64,000 nucleotides of DNA, taken from NCBI GenBank assembly GCA_023838465.1, contig JAIVEQ010000005.1, positions 1 to 64,000 on the forward strand. The letters run 5' to 3'. The notes under the pieces are model-generated. The model had not been told where the DNA came from, ran no database searches, and was given only the letters and a program-made list of their open reading frames with translations. This document shows positions 27,847 through 37,552 of the stretch, one piece after another. Positions within the stretch are counted from its first letter, which is position 1; each line of letters starts with the position of its first letter. The position numbers and the translations under genes are program-made. This DNA comes from Candidatus Thiodiazotropha sp. (lineage in GTDB: Bacteria; Pseudomonadota; Gammaproteobacteria; Chromatiales; Chromatiaceae).

Positions 27847-28106
27847 TGGATTTCGTAAAAAAATAAATGTTTAGAGTTAGGCTGGCGCAAAAGGCGCAAC
27901 TAGTACGTATATCCTAACATGGGAGAAGGGAAGTCAGATAGATATTCCCAGCTGATAGGGATGTGCTTTGAAAACATTAGAAACGTACAAAACCTACACA
28001 GGTAGGAACTAAATAACTGAGGTACCTTGATATACATGTAAGTTAGATTACACTTACTATTGTCTCTTGTGATTAATTGGCTTGAGTAACCTTTGTATAA
28101 CGCGTT

Positions 28107-28316
28107 TTGGCGCAGTGTAAAGGTTGCAAACACGATAGAGACACTACTGGCCATTGTGGTTGTTACCCAATACGGAGTAGAGCCATTGAGTCTATGGCGG
28201 TAGCTGAGTATCTTTGTAAACTTGTTGAAGAGGAGACTAGGGTATTCACCTCGAAAGAAGAGCTTGATACGGGATTTTACCAACTGGGTTCAAGCATATG
28301 CTTAAGAAGAGTGTGA
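28107..28316 (+). CDS. possible small Cys-rich protein
   Basis: A TTG-started frame of 69 codons with closely spaced Cys/His (CKGCKH...GHCGCY) that could bind a metal. There is no clear ribosome site. The reason to keep it is the strong plus-strand terminator about 105 bases downstream, which no other plus-strand gene explains. It could equally be non-coding. I do not recognise a family. Confidence 0.25.
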   Translation: MAQCKGCKHDRDTTGHCGCYPIRSRAIESMAVAEYLCKLVEEETRVFTSKEELDTGFYQLGSSICLRRV

Positions 28317-28420
28317 TAAGGTAGATACCATCATCACAGTTGAATTGATTAACAGCGTATCAGACCCAGGTCGGTGCATCCAAAGGATTGAGCTTGTATC
28401 TTCTACATAAAGCCAACAGA

Positions 28421-28444
28421 ACCCCGCTTCGGCGGGGTTTTTTT
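28421..28444 (+). terminator. strong intrinsic terminator, plus strand
   Basis: ACCCCGC-TTCG-GCGGGGT followed by TTTTTT: a GC-rich stem, UUCG tetraloop and T-tract. The T-tract is on the plus strand only, but both flanking genes (ettA and the GGDEF/EAL gene) are on the minus strand. It therefore ends an unannotated plus-strand transcript starting somewhere in 27850-28400. The rest of the 27847-28527 gap shows no other feature. Confidence 0.85.
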
Positions 28445-28527
28445 ATATAGAATGATTGATATGGAGAAAGGTGACAGGGTCCTCCTTCTCATAGGGAGTT
28501 TGCCAGCTGTCGCCCGCTATAGTTTTC

Positions 28528-30792
28528 TTATTGAACAGGTGAACTCTCGTCACTGAACTGGCCGTTGTGAGTGGGCTCCTCACTCGAATTGTGAGCCGTT
28601 GATCTTATGAGTTCCAGTAATTCATTTTCTGGTATGGGATGGCTGTAGAAAAAGCCCTGAGCTAAACCACAGCCAGCCTTGCTGAGGTGATTGATTTGGG
28701 CCTGGTTTTCTACGCCTTCAGCAATCAGATCCAGGTTGAGTCCTTTACCCATTGCGATGATTGCATCGATAATTGAGTTACCATCAGACAATTTAATGCT
28801 GTGTACGAATGAGCGGTCAATTTTTAGTGTATTGATAGGCAGTGTTTGCAGATATCCCAGGGATGAGTAGCCTGTGCCAAAGTCATCGATGGCGATGCGT
28901 ATCCCTTTGTCAGATAGTCTTGTTAGGGCGTCTACAGCCTTTTCCATATCCTGCATGATGGCGTGTTCTGTGATTTCCAACTCCAGTGTGTTTTTTGGTA
29001 ATTCATGGCGTTTGATGATCTTTAATGTTTTAGCGACAAACTGATCCATCTCAAGTTGTTGCATAGATATGTTTACAGAGAGACTTAACGAAATGCCCTC
29101 CATATCCATCCAACGTTTGATATCTATACACGCTTTTCGCAATACCCATTCACCCAGTGGAATGATAAGCCCTGACTCCTCCGCGACACTGATGAATTCG
29201 TTGGGTTGAATGGTACCCTTTTCAGGATGTTGCCAACGGACAAGGGCCTCCACTCCAACCATTTCCCCATTCTTAATATTATATTGTGGCTGATAATAGA
29301 GGCAGAGCTCGTTGGTGGAGATGGCCTTACGCAGGCCATTCTCAATATCCAATGATTGAGAGAAATGGGTCTTCATCTTCTGTGAAAAGAATGCATAACC
29401 GTTTTTGCCGGTATTCTTAATTTTATACATCGCAATATCGGCATTCTTGATCAACGTATCCTTTGTGTCGCCATCACTTGGATAGATCGAGATACCAATG
29501 CTGAAGCTGATAAATATCTCTTCATTTTTTATTATGAATGGTTTGGTGGTAAGGCGAAGGATCTTTTCAGCGAGGTTTCTTGCGTCTTGAATATCGTTGA
29601 TTTCTGGTATCAATAGATTGAATTCATCACCACCGACACGCGCCAGGGTGTCCGCTTCACGTAACTCACTTCTCAGACGTTGACCAACCAATTTCAGTAG
29701 CTCGTCTCCAACATAGTGACCGAGGGAGTCATTGATGATCTTGAAGCGATCCATGTCCAGGTACATGATGGCCAGCTTTTTTCCACTGCGCTTGGACTGG
29801 GCCATTGCCATGTTCAGGCGATCACGAAATAGACTGCGGTTAGGCAGGTTGGTCAATAGATCATGATACAACTGGTATTTGATCAGCTCCTCAGCCTGCT
29901 TTCGTTCAGTGATATCGCGCGCCACGCCATAGGTACCAATGAATGCTTTTTTATTGTCATGATTCATGGTGTAGATGCCGATTGAGCTGAGTTCAATCGG
30001 TACAGCGCGGGATTCAAAATAACGGGGTCCGCTACTGTTTTTGCTGGATAAGCGCAATTCTGTACTGCGAGTGGCCCGGTCGCCGGTACGCCTTTCGTTA
30101 AAGGTGAAATTGGCTCTTTCGATATCTTCAGTATGGATCAGTTTGCTGAAGTGCTGACCGATAATCTCGTTTCGATTGTACCCAAGTAATGTCTCTATGC
30201 GATCATTAATGAAAGCGAAATTACCATCCTGATCCAGTAGATAGATCATATCAGGAGAATTGTTGACTATAAATTTATGTAGGGCTTCAGATTCACTCAG
30301 GCGCAGGTTTATAGCTAGATTTTCTGCTTTCAGCTGCCGACGTTCAAGGACATTAGAGACAGAGCGCAATAATTCATCGGGTGCATAGGGTTTACGTAAA
30401 AAATCCTGTGCACCCTTGCGCAACGCTTGTGTGGCATGGTCAAAAGTCGTTTCGCCACTGACCACGATGATGTCACAATCAATACTGTAATGATCAATGT
30501 GCTCCATCACTTTGTGACCATGCAAGTCTGGCATATTGAGATCAAGTAGTATCAGATCGAAACTACTGCTGGTGAGTAACTCGATTGCTTCACTGCCACT
30601 TTCAGCAAGTGTTGTTTCATAGCCGGAGAAACGCAGAATCTCCTTTAGGCTGGCCCTTGCCCTTGGCTCGTCATCTGCAATTAGGATGCGGGCATTAAAG
30701 TTGTGTTTTGTAAAGTTAATCTCGGCTTTTTTTGGCATGGACTCGAAGTTTCCCTCGATGCCGCGCCATGGTGCCGGATAGTATGAATGCAT
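28528..30792 (-). CDS. response regulator with PAS, GGDEF and EAL domains
   Basis: A 754-residue cytoplasmic protein: receiver domain (about 33-150) with phospho-acceptor Asp in LILLDLNMP, a PAS domain (about 170-300), GGDEF (about 310-480, motif RVGGDEF) and EAL (about 490-735, motifs VEALVRW and DDFGTG). Both catalytic signatures look intact, so it may make or degrade c-di-GMP. AGGGAG precedes the ATG. It starts 13 bases after the HDOD-kinase stop, so that kinase is the likely phosphodonor. Confidence 0.9.
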   Translation of the reverse strand: MHSYYPAPWRGIEGNFESMPKKAEINFTKHNFNARILIADDEPRARASLKEILRFSGYETTLAESGSEAIELLTSSSFDLILLDLNMPDLHGHKVMEHIDHYSIDCDIIVVSGETTFDHATQALRKGAQDFLRKPYAPDELLRSVSNVLERRQLKAENLAINLRLSESEALHKFIVNNSPDMIYLLDQDGNFAFINDRIETLLGYNRNEIIGQHFSKLIHTEDIERANFTFNERRTGDRATRSTELRLSSKNSSGPRYFESRAVPIELSSIGIYTMNHDNKKAFIGTYGVARDITERKQAEELIKYQLYHDLLTNLPNRSLFRDRLNMAMAQSKRSGKKLAIMYLDMDRFKIINDSLGHYVGDELLKLVGQRLRSELREADTLARVGGDEFNLLIPEINDIQDARNLAEKILRLTTKPFIIKNEEIFISFSIGISIYPSDGDTKDTLIKNADIAMYKIKNTGKNGYAFFSQKMKTHFSQSLDIENGLRKAISTNELCLYYQPQYNIKNGEMVGVEALVRWQHPEKGTIQPNEFISVAEESGLIIPLGEWVLRKACIDIKRWMDMEGISLSLSVNISMQQLEMDQFVAKTLKIIKRHELPKNTLELEITEHAIMQDMEKAVDALTRLSDKGIRIAIDDFGTGYSSLGYLQTLPINTLKIDRSFVHSIKLSDGNSIIDAIIAMGKGLNLDLIAEGVENQAQINHLSKAGCGLAQGFFYSHPIPENELLELIRSTAHNSSEEPTHNGQFSDESSPVQ

Positions 30793-30805
30793 TGTCTACT
30801 CCCTA

Positions 30806-33004
30806 CTAACCGACACGCGGCAGGAACAGCTGGAAACGGGTGCCCGACTCTGTATTTGATGTACAGTTTATGGAACCGGACAGTTCATCAATGAGATTCT
30901 TGACAATGGCGAGCCCCAAACCGGAGTGAGAGCTGTCTTTTGTAGTTTTGCCAGGGAAAAAAAGTTGGTCCATGATCTCTCTATCAATACCGGGGCCATT
31001 GTCAGTTATTTGTATCTCAATATGTGCCTTGCCATTTAGATACGCATTATCGCGGGAAGCAATACTCAGTTTCCCCCCTTCTGGCATGGCTTCAACAGCA
31101 TTTTTTATCAAGTTTGTAAGTATTTGTTTTAAATGACCTCGTCTTGTACCCAGCTGAGGGATATTCGAGTCGAGGTCGAGTTCGGTTACTATATTATGCG
31201 TAGTAAACAGGGATGATTGAAAAAGTTTATTAAGATCCTGGATCAGTTGGTTTATATCAACACTATTGACTTGCTGTTCCAGTTCATCAGGAATATCTCG
31301 AACACGCAGAATAATCTTGCCGACCCTGGATATCTCCTCTTTGATAATATCCAGCTCTTCCCGTACCTGATGGTCTTCCCCAAGCTTCATGCCAAGAATA
31401 TGCAGATAGTTATTAATGATTCCCAGAGGGTTATTGACCTCGTGAACAACTTTGCGTGCTTCCAGATGAAAGGCCGCCCGCTCGTCATCGATTATTTGTT
31501 GCTGGGAGGTAAGCATATTGTGTTGACGTTGAAGCATTTCAGCAGCTTCACGTGCAAACAGGGTCAACAAGGGGTGTTGACTGCTTAGGCTCTGCCATTG
31601 ATGTTGACTCATCCCAACAACAATCAAGCCCTGTGTCGATTGCTGTGAAGAAAGTGGCAGATAGAGTATGCCATCACTCTTTAGAAAACGAGCTAACTGA
31701 TGGTCTACAACAGTAACTAATGCCTGATTCTCCTCATCCTGTGAAAATAGTACCTTTTTTTGGTTGAAGGCACTGGCGGCTAAGCTGCGGTCAGACGCTG
31801 TGGATAGGGTAATCCCATCCAACAGGTTGCTTTTTGTCGTTGTGGGACTGACCGGATGCAGTGCTGTTCCATCCTGCTCCTGCAATAGAAAACAGATCTG
31901 TTTGATACCAAATAACAGATCGAGATCACGTTGGATCTGTTGCATTGTGGCGATCATATCGGGCTTTTCCGGCATAGGCTCCAAGCCGCCACCAAATAGG
32001 GCCGCCTGTTTGACACGTTCTGCCAATGCGTCCTGGTGACGCTGGGTATGCTGGTCGCTCTTCTGTGAGGGTAGGGCAATACCTAGACTCTGAGCTGCTT
32101 TGGCTGCCTTCTCTTGGGCCTCTTGCAGCCGTTCCTCAATGATGGCCTGATTTAATCCAAACAGTAAATCAGCCCGCTCCAATGCCTCATTACCCGGCTT
32201 GACGTCGCTTGCGGAAAGCTGACTTGCGAGATTGATCAGCTTCACCAGATGGGAGCTGTCGAGGATGGTGTCAGCAGGCTCATATTGATAGAGCACCGCA
32301 TCGGATAAAAATGATTGCAACTCCCAGCTGTCGATCATCTGTGATCCGACTTGTGGTGATGTAAAGTCGAGCATTTCTTTTTCTGCTGCAACCAGCGCCT
32401 CACCCTCCAGCCCCTTGTCCAGGATGGCTTTATAGTCATCCGGAAACGCCTGAAGCAGCGCAAGTTGACCCAGGCGATGAAGAAGTCCTGCAAGGTAGGC
32501 CTCCTCCGGGTTCGGGTAAGTGGACAATTCAGCCAAAGATCTGGCGGTTTCAGCACACATCAGTGATTGATACCAGATCTTGTCCAGGACACGGCCGGTC
32601 TGCTTGCTCAGTTTTGCAAAGAATTGTTGAACGGCACTGTTGATCGCAATCGTCCTGACACTTCTGATGCCGAGTACAACCAGAAGGCGTTGAAGATCAC
32701 TGATCTCTTTCCATTGGCGATAAAAGGGGGAGTTGGCAGCGGTGATAACCTGAGAGGAGACGCCGGCATCTTTCCTTATGGTCTCAGCCAGTTGTGCGAA
32801 GCTCACATCAGGATTGTTACAGCTGTCTATTAATTCGATGAGAATAGCTGGCGGGCTAGGGAGATTGCTGAATCTTCCTATAAAAGGTTTTTGCTCCGAA
32901 TGGTTAGGCACGCAGATCCTAAAAATATTATGTATTAACAGCTGTTTATGGATGTAATTAATAGCACTTAATGAGTAACTGATAAAGCGATTTTTAGGGT
33001 TCAT
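30806..33004 (-). CDS. HDOD domain sensor histidine kinase
   Basis: A 732-residue protein lacking obvious membrane segments. It has an HDOD domain (about residues 45-245, LPSPPAILIELIDSCNNPDVS...), a GAF-like middle (about 370-500), and a kinase core with the H-box VVHEVNNPLGIINNYL, N-box NLIKNAVEAMPEGG and G-boxes TDNGPGI and GLGLAIVKNL. It is in one operon with the receiver-GGDEF-EAL gene. The pair may couple a cytoplasmic signal to c-di-GMP and so to the flagellar genes on the other strand. Confidence 0.88.
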   Translation of the reverse strand: MNPKNRFISYSLSAINYIHKQLLIHNIFRICVPNHSEQKPFIGRFSNLPSPPAILIELIDSCNNPDVSFAQLAETIRKDAGVSSQVITAANSPFYRQWKEISDLQRLLVVLGIRSVRTIAINSAVQQFFAKLSKQTGRVLDKIWYQSLMCAETARSLAELSTYPNPEEAYLAGLLHRLGQLALLQAFPDDYKAILDKGLEGEALVAAEKEMLDFTSPQVGSQMIDSWELQSFLSDAVLYQYEPADTILDSSHLVKLINLASQLSASDVKPGNEALERADLLFGLNQAIIEERLQEAQEKAAKAAQSLGIALPSQKSDQHTQRHQDALAERVKQAALFGGGLEPMPEKPDMIATMQQIQRDLDLLFGIKQICFLLQEQDGTALHPVSPTTTKSNLLDGITLSTASDRSLAASAFNQKKVLFSQDEENQALVTVVDHQLARFLKSDGILYLPLSSQQSTQGLIVVGMSQHQWQSLSSQHPLLTLFAREAAEMLQRQHNMLTSQQQIIDDERAAFHLEARKVVHEVNNPLGIINNYLHILGMKLGEDHQVREELDIIKEEISRVGKIILRVRDIPDELEQQVNSVDINQLIQDLNKLFQSSLFTTHNIVTELDLDSNIPQLGTRRGHLKQILTNLIKNAVEAMPEGGKLSIASRDNAYLNGKAHIEIQITDNGPGIDREIMDQLFFPGKTTKDSSHSGLGLAIVKNLIDELSGSINCTSNTESGTRFQLFLPRVG

Positions 33005-33204
33005 ACCTAATCAATATAGGGTTAAGAACCTTTTTACTGATATCACTCCCGCTGCGCTTGGCGCTGAGCAACTCGTATTGCACTCAATACACAATGTCGG
33101 GAATTTGCCTAATGCAGCCTGTCTGGCGAGTCAATATTTTGTCTTATTTTGCGATGACTAAAATAACTATCTGTTTTTATTGATATTAGTTGGGCTACCA
33201 TGCG

Positions 33205-33220
33205 TGGCATTCAAATTGCA
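33205..33220 (+). promoter_or_regulatory. sigma54-type promoter of the fliL operon
   Basis: TGGCATTCAAATTGCA has the -24 GG and -12 GC separated by exactly 10 bases, close to the consensus TGGCAC-N5-TTGCA. It lies 35 bases before the fliL ATG, leaving room for a start site near 33231 and a short leader. Middle-class flagellar operons in polar gammaproteobacteria use RpoN with FleQ/FlrC-type activators. Confidence 0.7.
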
Positions 33221-33254
33221 TAGCTGTTGAGTACAAACTTTGAGGAACGGCATC

Positions 33255-33770
33255 ATGGCAAATGAACAAGCAGATGAAGAGCTTGATCTGGGTGAAGAGA
33301 AGTCGGGTAAATCGAAACTCATCATCATCATTTCAATCGTCGCAGTTTTACTGATTGGTGGCGGGGTAGCAGCCTATTTTCTGTTTATGGGGGACGATGA
33401 AGAGGCTGTTGAGGAAGATGCAGCGACCACCGAGGAAGCGGCGGCTGTCGAACAGGGTCCAGCCCAGTACATCGACCTTAAACCGCCATTTGTCGTTAAT
33501 TTACCCGGCCGCCCGAGTCTTCTACAGATCGGCGTGAGCGTGCGTGTTACTTCGGAGCCGCTGGCTGAATTCATTAAACACAATGATCCAATGATTCGTC
33601 ATAATTTATTGAATCTTATCTCTGCCACGGATGCCAAGTCCTTGAAGACGCGTGAAACCAAGGAGGCGCTGCAAGCGAAAATGCTTCAGGAACTCAATCG
33701 GGTGGTTAAAGAGTTGGAAGGTCCGGGAGAGGTGGATGCGATCTACTTCACCAGTTTTGTGATGCAGTAA
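33255..33770 (+). CDS. fliL: flagellar basal-body protein FliL
   Basis: A 171-residue inner-membrane protein with one helix (about residues 23-45), an acidic periplasmic linker and the FliL domain (YIDLKPPFVVNLPG... ending YFTSFVMQ). FliL associates with the stator ring and affects torque. ATG 33255 is used because the sigma54 promoter and the purine stretch TGAGGAA precede it. It heads the fliLMNOPQR-flhB run. Confidence 0.9.
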   Translation: MANEQADEELDLGEEKSGKSKLIIIISIVAVLLIGGGVAAYFLFMGDDEEAVEEDAATTEEAAAVEQGPAQYIDLKPPFVVNLPGRPSLLQIGVSVRVTSEPLAEFIKHNDPMIRHNLLNLISATDAKSLKTRETKEALQAKMLQELNRVVKELEGPGEVDAIYFTSFVMQ

Positions 33771-33774
33771 AACT

Positions 33775-34812
33775 ATGAGCGCCAACGACTTACTTTCACA
33801 AGAAGAGATCGATGCCCTGTTGCATGGGGTCGATAATGGTGATGTTGCCACTGAATCGGAAGCGGTTAGTGCAGGTGGCATCAATTCATATGACTTTACC
33901 AGTCAAGACCGGATAGTTCGCGGTCGCCTGCCAACCCTGGAGATGATTAACGAGCGCTTTGCTCGTCTGTTTCGCACCAGTCTTTTCAATATGCTGCGGC
34001 GTACTGCTGATTTGTCTGTGTCAGGGATACAGATGCAAAAATTTTCAGAGTTTGTACATAGTCTGTTTGTTCCTACCAGTCTGAATATGATCCGGGTACC
34101 CCCTCTGCGGGGAAAAGGGTTATTCGTCATTGATCCTAAGTTGGTGTTCAGCGTCGTTGATAATTACTTTGGCGGTTCGGGCCGTTTCCATACGAAGATC
34201 GAAGGTAGGGACTTTACACCGACTGAAAACCGGGTGGTTCAAATATTACTGGCCCGTGCATTTGATGATCTCGCTGTTGCCTGGAAACCGGTTTTTCAAG
34301 TCCACTTCGAATACACAGGTTCGGAGGTCAATCCCCAGTTTGCCAATATCGTCAGCCCATCGGAGGTTGTTGTCGTGACATCATTTCATGTGGATTTAGA
34401 GAGTGGAGGCGGAGATTTTCATATCTGTATGCCTTATTCAATGCTTGAGCCTATTCGTGAGTTGCTGGATGCAGGTGTACAGAGTGATCGCGGAGAACGG
34501 GATGAACGTTGGGAGCGTTCGCTGAAAGAGGAGATCATGGGAGCAAGGGTTGAACTCTGTAGCAATCTGACGGAAGTGCAGATGAGTGTCAAGCAACTGG
34601 CTGGTCTGCAAAAGGGCGACATCATTCCCATTGAAATGCCGGAGGAGGTTGAAGTGGAGGCCTCTGAAGTACCGGTCTTCACGGCTAAGCTGGGCGTCTC
34701 AGATGGGAACTATGCCCTGAAGATAAACAAGTGGATTCACCACAACCGAGACAAAGGTCTGCATGACTATCTTGAAATGGAAAGAATGGCCGAACAGGCC
34801 TCAAGTGAATAG
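33775..34812 (+). CDS. fliM: flagellar motor switch protein FliM
   Basis: A 345-residue C-ring protein. The N-terminal CheY-binding peptide LLSQEEIDALLHG (residues about 5-17) is intact, followed by the middle CheC-like domain and the C-terminal SpoA domain. It receives CheY-P and sets rotation direction. It lies 4 bases after fliL. Confidence 0.95.
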   Translation: MSANDLLSQEEIDALLHGVDNGDVATESEAVSAGGINSYDFTSQDRIVRGRLPTLEMINERFARLFRTSLFNMLRRTADLSVSGIQMQKFSEFVHSLFVPTSLNMIRVPPLRGKGLFVIDPKLVFSVVDNYFGGSGRFHTKIEGRDFTPTENRVVQILLARAFDDLAVAWKPVFQVHFEYTGSEVNPQFANIVSPSEVVVVTSFHVDLESGGGDFHICMPYSMLEPIRELLDAGVQSDRGERDERWERSLKEEIMGARVELCSNLTEVQMSVKQLAGLQKGDIIPIEMPEEVEVEASEVPVFTAKLGVSDGNYALKINKWIHHNRDKGLHDYLEMERMAEQASSE

Positions 34813-34881
34813 TGAGGGCGTGCCGGCAACAGTATTGCTGCTGTGGTTAGCCTTGTAAAGATTCCCCAAGAGGGCGTAAAG

Positions 34882-35286
34882 ATGAGCGAAGAAAAAGTTA
34901 CAGATCCTAATGAAGCATTAGCCGATGAGTGGGCCTCTGCGTTAGGTGAGCAAGCCGATACCGAGAGTGGGGACGAGGCTCCTGCTGCAACATTTGATGA
35001 GTTGCGGGACGAGTCCGGCAACGATGCAGTCAATATGGATTCGATTCTTGATGTACCAGTCACTATCTCAATGGAGATCGGTCGCACCAAGATCAATATC
35101 CGTAATCTGCTGCAATTGAACCAGGGATCTGTTGTCGAGTTGGACAGATTGGCAGGTGAACCCATGGATGTATTGGTTAATGGCACCCTGATTGCCCAGG
35201 GAGAGGTTGTGGTCGTCAATGAGAAATTCGGCTTGCGTCTTACCGATATCATCAGTCCATCAGAGCGGGTAAAGAGGCTCAGCTGA
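34882..35286 (+). CDS. fliN: flagellar motor switch protein FliN
   Basis: A 134-residue protein with an acidic N-terminus and the SpoA domain (DVPVTISMEIGRTKINIRNLL..., about residues 52-130), ending IISPSERVKRL as usual for FliN. With FliM it forms the C-ring. The ATG at 34882 is preferred; an upstream extension from 34843 lacks family similarity. Its stop touches the fliO start. Confidence 0.95.
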   Translation: MSEEKVTDPNEALADEWASALGEQADTESGDEAPAATFDELRDESGNDAVNMDSILDVPVTISMEIGRTKINIRNLLQLNQGSVVELDRLAGEPMDVLVNGTLIAQGEVVVVNEKFGLRLTDIISPSERVKRLS

Positions 35287-35705
35287 TGTCCCGTTGGCCC
35301 CTCATCATGTTGTTATTCAGCCAAACATTGCTGTCAGCCGAAACGGTTGAGAAGCAGGTCGGAGTCAAGATAACGCCGTTGGGTACAGAGAGTCTTCTAA
35401 GTACGGCAGGGGGTTTGCTGCTGGTGTTGGGGCTGATCATCGGTGGTGCCTGGTTGTTCAAACGTTATGGCACACTACCGATGGGTGGAAAAGGGCTGGT
35501 GCGGGTAGTGGGAGGCACTTCAATCGGCACCAGAGAAAAGGTCGTTGTGGTTGAAGTGGAAAATACGCGACTGCTTTTGGGTGTGGCTCCTGGTCAGATT
35601 CGCACACTACACGTTCTGCAACAGCCCCATCAGAGCTTTCGCACTCAGTTGGATAGGGAGCAAGATAATCATGAACTCCCTCATGATGAGCAGGAGAGTC
35701 GGTAA
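35286..35705 (+). CDS. fliO: flagellar export apparatus protein FliO
   Basis: A 139-residue membrane protein with a cleavable-looking N-terminal signal, a helix (about residues 38-58, [17 protein letters not shown]) and a cytoplasmic domain ([20 protein letters not shown]). FliO helps FliP assemble. It overlaps both fliN and fliP by a base, indicating coupling. Confidence 0.88.
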   Translation: MSRWPLIMLLFSQTLLSAETVEKQVGVKITPLGTESLLSTAGGLLLVLGLIIGGAWLFKRYGTLPMGGKGLVRVVGGTSIGTREKVVVVEVENTRLLLGVAPGQIRTLHVLQQPHQSFRTQLDREQDNHELPHDEQESR

Positions 35706-36439
35706 TGAGGGGATGGTTACTTATTATCGGTTTGCTTTGCACTAGCCTGCTACAGGCTGCACCGGGAGTAGATGCCTTCAGCGTTGCTCCCGATGGCGAA
35801 GGTGGCCAGACTTATACACTGACAATCCAGATCCTACTCTTCATGACGGCATTGTCACTGCTTCCCGGAGCATTGATGATGATGACCTCATTCGCCCGCA
35901 TCATTATTGTGTTGGCGATACTCAGACAGGCGCTAGGTACTCAGAATACACCCTCAAATCAGATTTTAGTCGGGCTGGCGCTATTTCTTACCCTGTTTAT
36001 CATGATGCCTGTCTTTACAGAAGTGAATCAGGTGGCACTGCAACCCTATTTTGCGGAAGAGATGGATACCGTGCAGGCACTGCAGGCTGCCGCAGAACCG
36101 ATTAAAGCATTCATGATGGCGCAGACCCGTGAAGATGATCTTGCTTTGTTTGCTCGGATCGGTAATTTTGCTGAATTGGAGCAACCGGACGATGTTCCCT
36201 TTACACTGTTGTTGCCCTCTTTTGCGACCAGTGAATTGAAGACCGGTTTTCAAATTGGTTTTCTATTATTTATTCCGTTTCTGATTATCGACATAGTCGT
36301 GGCCAGCATCCTGATGTCGATGGGCATGATGATGCTTTCGCCGATGATTATTTCCTTGCCGTTCAAGATTATGTTGTTTGTATTGATCGATGGTTGGGCG
36401 TTGGTGTTCGGCACCCTGGCATCGAGTTTTCAACTATAG
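35705..36439 (+). CDS. fliP: flagellar export gate protein FliP
   Basis: A 244-residue protein with a signal peptide and the conserved blocks [22 protein letters not shown] and [29 protein letters not shown]. It forms the FliPQR export gate core. The length is normal for the family. Confidence 0.95.
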   Translation: MRGWLLIIGLLCTSLLQAAPGVDAFSVAPDGEGGQTYTLTIQILLFMTALSLLPGALMMMTSFARIIIVLAILRQALGTQNTPSNQILVGLALFLTLFIMMPVFTEVNQVALQPYFAEEMDTVQALQAAAEPIKAFMMAQTREDDLALFARIGNFAELEQPDDVPFTLLLPSFATSELKTGFQIGFLLFIPFLIIDIVVASILMSMGMMMLSPMIISLPFKIMLFVLIDGWALVFGTLASSFQL

Positions 36440-36454
36440 CCGGGAGGAGGGAGC

Positions 36455-36724
36455 ATGAGTCCGGATACCGTGATGTCTATCGGCCAGAATACCCTTGAAG
36501 TGATTGGCATATTAGCCGGTCTGGTGTTACTGCCTGCCCTGGCGGTGGGTCTGATCATCGCCATGTTTCAGGCTGCTACCCAAATCAATGAAATGACCCT
36601 GACATTCATCCCCAAGCTAGTGGTAGTGGGATTGGTGTTGATGTTCGCTGGCAACTGGATGTTGCAACTGCTGATGAACTTCTCGATGAATTTGATCGAG
36701 AGTATTCCAGAGTTGATTTTTTAG
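36455..36724 (+). CDS. fliQ: flagellar export gate protein FliQ
   Basis: An 89-residue two-helix membrane protein of standard length, with the family motif PALAVGLIIAMFQAATQINEMTLTFIPK. It is part of the FliPQR gate. GGGAGG precedes the ATG. Confidence 0.95.
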   Translation: MSPDTVMSIGQNTLEVIGILAGLVLLPALAVGLIIAMFQAATQINEMTLTFIPKLVVVGLVLMFAGNWMLQLLMNFSMNLIESIPELIF

Positions 36725-36769
36725 CACCTTACCGTTGCATCGAGATAATGAGGCCGATACAGAAACGCC

Positions 36770-37549
36770 ATGATCTTCAACGAAGCGCAGCTCAACATCT
36801 GGCTAGCGGCCTATCTTTGGCCGATGGTGCGCATCAGTGCCATGTTGCTGTCCGCGCCGTTGTTCAGTTCTCGCCAGGTGCCGGTGCGGTTACGACTCTT
36901 TATGATGCTGCTGATTACCTTACTGATAGCACCAACCCTACCCCAGCTGCCACCAGCCGATGTGTTGAGCCACACCGGTTTTATCATCATGTTGCAGCAG
37001 ATACTGATTGGCGTGATGATGGGATTCATTCTGCAAATGGTATTCGCTGCACTTGTTTTTGGTGGTCAAGTGATCGCTTATAGCATGGGGCTGGGTTTTG
37101 CATCGATGGTTGATCCAACCAACGGTGTCCAGGTACCGGTGGTGGCTCAGTTCTATCTGATTCTCGCGACTTTGCTTTTCCTGGTTTTTAATGGCCATCT
37201 GCTGTCGATTGAACTGGTGGTGGATAGTTTTGTTACCATGCCAGTGGCAACAGATGGATTGTCACGAAACGGGTTACTTGAACTGGTTGCCTGGGGTAGC
37301 CGTTTATTTGCCGGAGGTTTACTGATCGCACTACCGATTGTTGGCGCCATGTTAATGGTCAACATGGGGATGGGGGTGGTGATGCGTGCTGCACCTCAGT
37401 TGAATATCTTCTCGGTTGGATTTCCTATTACCATGCTGCTTGGATTTGTATTGATCTGGATAACCCTGCCAAACGTCTTCACTGTCTTTAATGAGCTATT
37501 GGATGAGGCCTTCCAACATCTGATGCAGAGCCTGCGAGTGACGAGGTGA
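36770..37549 (+). CDS. fliR: flagellar export gate protein FliR
   Basis: A 259-residue membrane protein with about six helices. Recognisable blocks are WPMVRISAMLLSAPLFSSRQVP near residue 17 and FAALVFGGQVIAYSMGLGFASMVDPTNG near 92. It completes the FliPQR core and contacts FlhB, whose gene follows 3 bases later. Confidence 0.95.
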   Translation: MIFNEAQLNIWLAAYLWPMVRISAMLLSAPLFSSRQVPVRLRLFMMLLITLLIAPTLPQLPPADVLSHTGFIIMLQQILIGVMMGFILQMVFAALVFGGQVIAYSMGLGFASMVDPTNGVQVPVVAQFYLILATLLFLVFNGHLLSIELVVDSFVTMPVATDGLSRNGLLELVAWGSRLFAGGLLIALPIVGAMLMVNMGMGVVMRAAPQLNIFSVGFPITMLLGFVLIWITLPNVFTVFNELLDEAFQHLMQSLRVTR

Positions 37550-37552
37550 GTC

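Noticed and set aside
27900..28283. Minus-strand frame of 127 codons after ettA
   Set aside because: No ribosome site, atypical composition and no recognisable motif; it overlaps the region where a plus-strand transcript is indicated.
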